From Diphasiastrum complanatum (taxonomy: Eukaryota > Streptophyta > Lycopodiopsida > Lycopodiales > Lycopodiaceae): a stretch of DNA of 64,000 nt. The stretch's first letter is position 1. Each line of letters opens with the position of its first letter. Below the pieces are notes generated by a model that searched no databases, was not told the DNA's origin, and saw only the letters and a list, made by a program, of their open reading frames with translations. The stretch lies in the NCBI GenBank assembly GCA_029204225.1, contig CM055095.1, forward strand, positions 25,278,503 to 25,342,502. The letters are read 5' to 3'. Shown piece by piece: positions 62,920-64,000 of the stretch. The position numbers were made by a program, and so were the translations under genes.

Positions 62920-64000
62920 TCCACCCCACCTTTATAAAATCTGATGTCCTCATCAGATGTCAGATTAAAGTAAAGGTGTCTCCCAATTAAAATAACTATA
63001 CATTTAAGCTAATTGGCACAGTACTCAATTTACTGGCCACTTTTTATTAACATTGAAGCTGACACACCACAAGTCGGAGACTCAGCTCTTTGTACTGAAA
63101 GATTACATAACTTGAAAATATATCTTTGTCTGGGAAAAGCATAGATTTGATATCGCTTTCGTAAAACCCAAAAACCTTATTAACTGGTGACAGAGGCCTT
63201 TCTTTAAAATGTTCGCCCCTGTCGCTTCTGACTTTCGACTTTGGAACTCCTTTGAGCTCCTGATTTGTCCTTGATGCACTTTGCGTTGAGCTCCCTGAGC
63301 TCCAGATTTGTTCAGTTCCGCACAGGTATCAGGGCTCCCTGAGCCAAAGGATTTATCGTTTGATTGCCCACTTTATGGTCCACTCCGTGCCTTGTTGCTT
63401 TTGCACCTTGATTTCTTTCCTTGTCCCAGCCTGATCTTGATACTTTTCCATCTTGGCTCTTTAAGGTAGGCAAAGATTGAGTAATCCGCAATGTACCTCT
63501 CACTTAGCTTGAAGTAGCTCTTTGAATAGCCCAAATGTAACCATTGACCTCGTGGAAAGCCAAAGGGTCGCACCAGTTTGATCCGCATCCGAACTATCTC
63601 TTCGCGTTTGTTTGAAGCACCATGTCCGTCATGCAAAACTTGACTATCACAATTCCATCACTGGTCAGTTGCCTCACAGTCAAAACAAGAAGTGTACATC
63701 GAGCTTGGCTTCAAGTAGCTCTCTTTGAATCAGACACATGCACCCAGAGGTTGCACTAGTCCGATCTCAACGCGAACTGTCCCTTAGCGTCCGTTCGAAA
63801 CACCAAGTCTCTCATGCAAGACTCAACTTTCACAGTTCCTTCATTGATCAGCTGTCTTACACGTAACACAAGCTAGTGTACTCATATGTTTCCTCATCAT
63901 TGCTGGTCCAGAGAAAGCCTATAACAAACTTTTCTTTCCACAACAAAACCTTGTCAACTTATTAGGTCCAAAGTTCGCTAGTCTCCTCGTGTGAGTATGG
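62920..64000 (-). mobile_element. Internal region of second gypsy element (partial)
   Basis: Begins with the polypurine tract and the TGATGTCCTCATCAG block shared with 11017-11035. No pol domain is recognisable up to the right edge. Confidence 0.55.
63493..63880. repeat. Tandem duplication, about 200-bp unit
   Basis: 63493-63695 and 63696-63880 share GCTTGAAGTAGCTCTTTGAA / GCTTCAAGTAGCTCTCTTTG, then GCACCAGTTTGATC / GCACTAGTCCGATC, and TCATGCAA-ACT-GACT followed by CA-TTCC and TCA-TGATCAG variants. It lies in the internal region of the second gypsy element. Confidence 0.85.

Overview
The window is nuclear DNA of a land plant. It holds one host gene stretched by very large introns and, to its right, retrotransposon remains. 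The plant call rests on a pantothenate kinase with a DUF89 linker of the plant PANK2 layout, Ty1/copia and Ty3/gypsy elements with plant-type primer-binding sites, a BED/DUF659 hAT transposase, L1-type LINEs, and standard GT-AG introns. Introns of 6.6, 13.4 and 14.5 kb packed with old transposons point to a large, repeat-rich genome such as a fern or gymnosperm. This last point is inference.

Host gene (minus strand, 41635 down to 840 and on past the left edge). Twelve consecutive exons were mapped by reading splice sites and frame by eye: 41446-41635, 41091-41300, 34483-34535, 34048-34164, 33768-33887, 33481-33575, 33089-33182, 32804-32935, 29493-29605, 29001-29193, 15344-15555 and 840-888. 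Together they give exactly 526 codons with matching phases and no stop. They cover the start codon, the whole type II pantothenate kinase domain and the first residues of the linker to the C-terminal DUF89 domain, which lies outside the window.

Intron 11 (889-15343) holds a foldback carrying pieces of an SNF2 chromatin remodeler, a BED-finger hAT transposase whose three in-frame stops are all TAG, a 296-bp perfect (CT)n tract, two 5'-truncated LINEs, a tandemly duplicated AT-hook reading frame, and the 3' half of a Ty3/gypsy chromovirus with its LTR. Intron 10 (15556-29000) holds two nearly complete LINEs arranged head to tail and joined at (TC)n tracts. Intron 8 holds only short tandem duplications. 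Intron 2 (34536-41090) holds a LINE fragment, a MITE-like foldback and an antisense Ty1/copia element.

Right of the gene: a nine-unit 45-bp minisatellite sits just upstream of the PANK start codon, followed by a compact hairpin near 43 kb. Then come a decayed Tat/Athila-like gypsy gag with its primer-binding site, a PR/INT remnant on the other strand, an unrecognised ORF downstream of a gypsy integrase end, a copia with its integrase deleted, a longer copia on the minus strand, and a second copy of the unrecognised ORF cut by an LTR of the same gypsy family as the one in intron 11.

Most worth following up: the LINE family that ends in (TC)n instead of poly(A) and whose 5' ends also abut (TC)n, suggesting microsatellite-targeted insertion; the two-copy unknown ORF; the SNF2 foldback; and the intact PANK gene read across more than 40 kb of transposon-filled introns.
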